Of a stretch of DNA of 64,000 nt, positions 63,574-64,000 are shown in pieces (within the stretch, counting starts at the first letter, position 1; each line of letters begins with the position of its first letter). The translations under genes were made by a program, and so were the position numbers. Under the pieces are notes generated by a model. That model saw nothing but the letters and a program-made list of their open reading frames with translations. It was not told where the DNA came from and did no database searches. Source of the DNA: Pyxidicoccus xibeiensis (GTDB taxonomy: Bacteria > Myxococcota > Myxococcia > Myxococcales > Myxococcaceae); assembly GCF_024198175.1 (NCBI RefSeq), contig NZ_JAJVKV010000002.1, positions 558,001-622,000 on the forward strand. The letters run 5' to 3'.

Positions 63574-64000
63574 TCAGCTTCCCGCGGGCAACCCGGCGAT
63601 GGCCCCCGCCACGGAGCCGGGCAGGGGAGGGGCGCCGAAGAAGCGTGCGAGCTCGGCCTGGGCCTCGCGGGCTTGCGCACCCGTGATGCGCCCCTCACGC
63701 TCCAGCCTCCCGATGATGATGCCGGCGCGGTTGCGCAGGGCCTCGGGGCGCTGGGCGGGCAGCCAGCGGCGCGGGGCGGGCAGCATGCCCGCGAGCATCG
63801 CGCCCTGCGCCACGCTGAGCGCCCGCGCCGAGGTGCCGAAGTGCTCGCGCGCCGCCGCCTCGATGCCGTACACGCCGTCTCCCCACTCCACGACGTTCAC
63901 ATACAGCGCGAGGATGCGCTGCTTGGACAGGTGGGTCTCCAGCTGGCGCGCGAGCAGCAGCTCCTTGCCCTTGCGCAGCAGGCTGCGGTCCGTGGAGAGG
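63574..64000 (-). CDS. mtgA: Peptidoglycan glycosyltransferase (GT51), 3' part
   Basis: The last 141 residues of a GT51 glycan-polymerising enzyme, cut by the right window edge. The GT51 motifs are visible: LLLARQLETHLSKQRILALY, then NVVEWGDGVYGIEAAAREHF with the conserved Glu-Trp-Gly-Gly-like and Gly-Ile-Glu-Ala-Ala parts, and a PAPRRWLPA segment. The protein stops soon after the GT51 domain, so it lacks a transpeptidase domain; that fits monofunctional MtgA. It joins lipid II units into glycan strands at the inner membrane. Confidence 0.85.
   Translation of the reverse strand, partial: LSTDRSLLRKGKELLLARQLETHLSKQRILALYVNVVEWGDGVYGIEAAAREHFGTSARALSVAQGAMLAGMLPAPRRWLPAQRPEALRNRAGIIIGRLEREGRITGAQAREAQAELARFFGAPPLPGSVAGAIAGLPAGS

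Overview
This window is high-GC DNA (roughly 70 percent) that looks like the chromosome of a myxobacterium of the Myxococcus / Corallococcus / Pyxidicoccus type. The support is three eukaryote-like Ser/Thr kinases (two with TPR repeats, one with PEGA repeats), an FHA-GAF sigma-54 activator, a myxobacterial-type sigma factor beside a kinase, many lipoproteins, histone-H1-like lysine/alanine tails, and dense packing with ATGA stop/start overlaps. The genus is inference; no rRNA or tRNA gene was seen.

Layout. 1-964: end of a histidine-biosynthesis unit (histidinol-phosphatase, HisIE). 1249-2860: two unrecognised genes. 2941-9953: a lipoyl/2-oxoacid dehydrogenase block (LpdA, LipA, E2, a ClpX-finger ATPase, and a LipB-Nudix fusion). 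9959-12869: MBL hydrolase, RibA, MoeA on the minus strand. 13069-18203: a tailed protein with a chagasin-like end and a very long RNase R, both with histone-H1-like lysine/alanine tails. 18204-18610: a tandem 103-106 bp repeat. 18611-24490: small membrane protein, a frameshifted GIN-domain lipoprotein, a GH128 glycosidase, a membrane protein, the formaldehyde detoxification pair FrmA-FghA and a TPR lipoprotein. 24686-31774: phosphatases, SDR, acetyltransferase, sigma-54 activator. 31822-36549: Cys-rich lipoprotein, PEGA kinase with a coupled partner, a double C-type lectin lipoprotein. 36785-41955: MAPEG protein, a 25-residue cysteine-rich peptide in its own transcription unit, a sigma factor with a zinc-finger kinase. 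42235-52704: secreted and surface proteins, including an 897-residue protein and a 21-repeat Kelch lipoprotein that share a promoter element. 52932-64000: P450, OmpA protein, second zinc-finger kinase, MerR regulator with a poly-G frameshift and MFS exporter, DoxX, an ECF42-type sigma factor with its DGPF partner, and a partial transglycosylase.

How the parts connect. LipB makes the octanoyl transfer, LipA inserts sulfur, the E2 carries the lipoyl group and LpdA reoxidises it, so 2941-9953 holds most of one cofactor pathway without an E1. FrmA and FghA convert S-hydroxymethylglutathione to formate plus glutathione. The signalling genes (sigma plus zinc-finger kinase, DGPF plus ECF42, MerR plus MFS, FHA activator) are separate local circuits.

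The most novel-looking items are the 25-residue CGGTLCPNC peptide (37296-37373) with its own promoter, hairpin leader, ribosome site and terminator; the duplicated promoter element in front of 46310 and 49059; the bipartite promoter shared by the DGPF gene and the DoxX gene; and the tandem repeats at 18254-18565 and 7032-7187. Functions given for these are inference from sequence alone.
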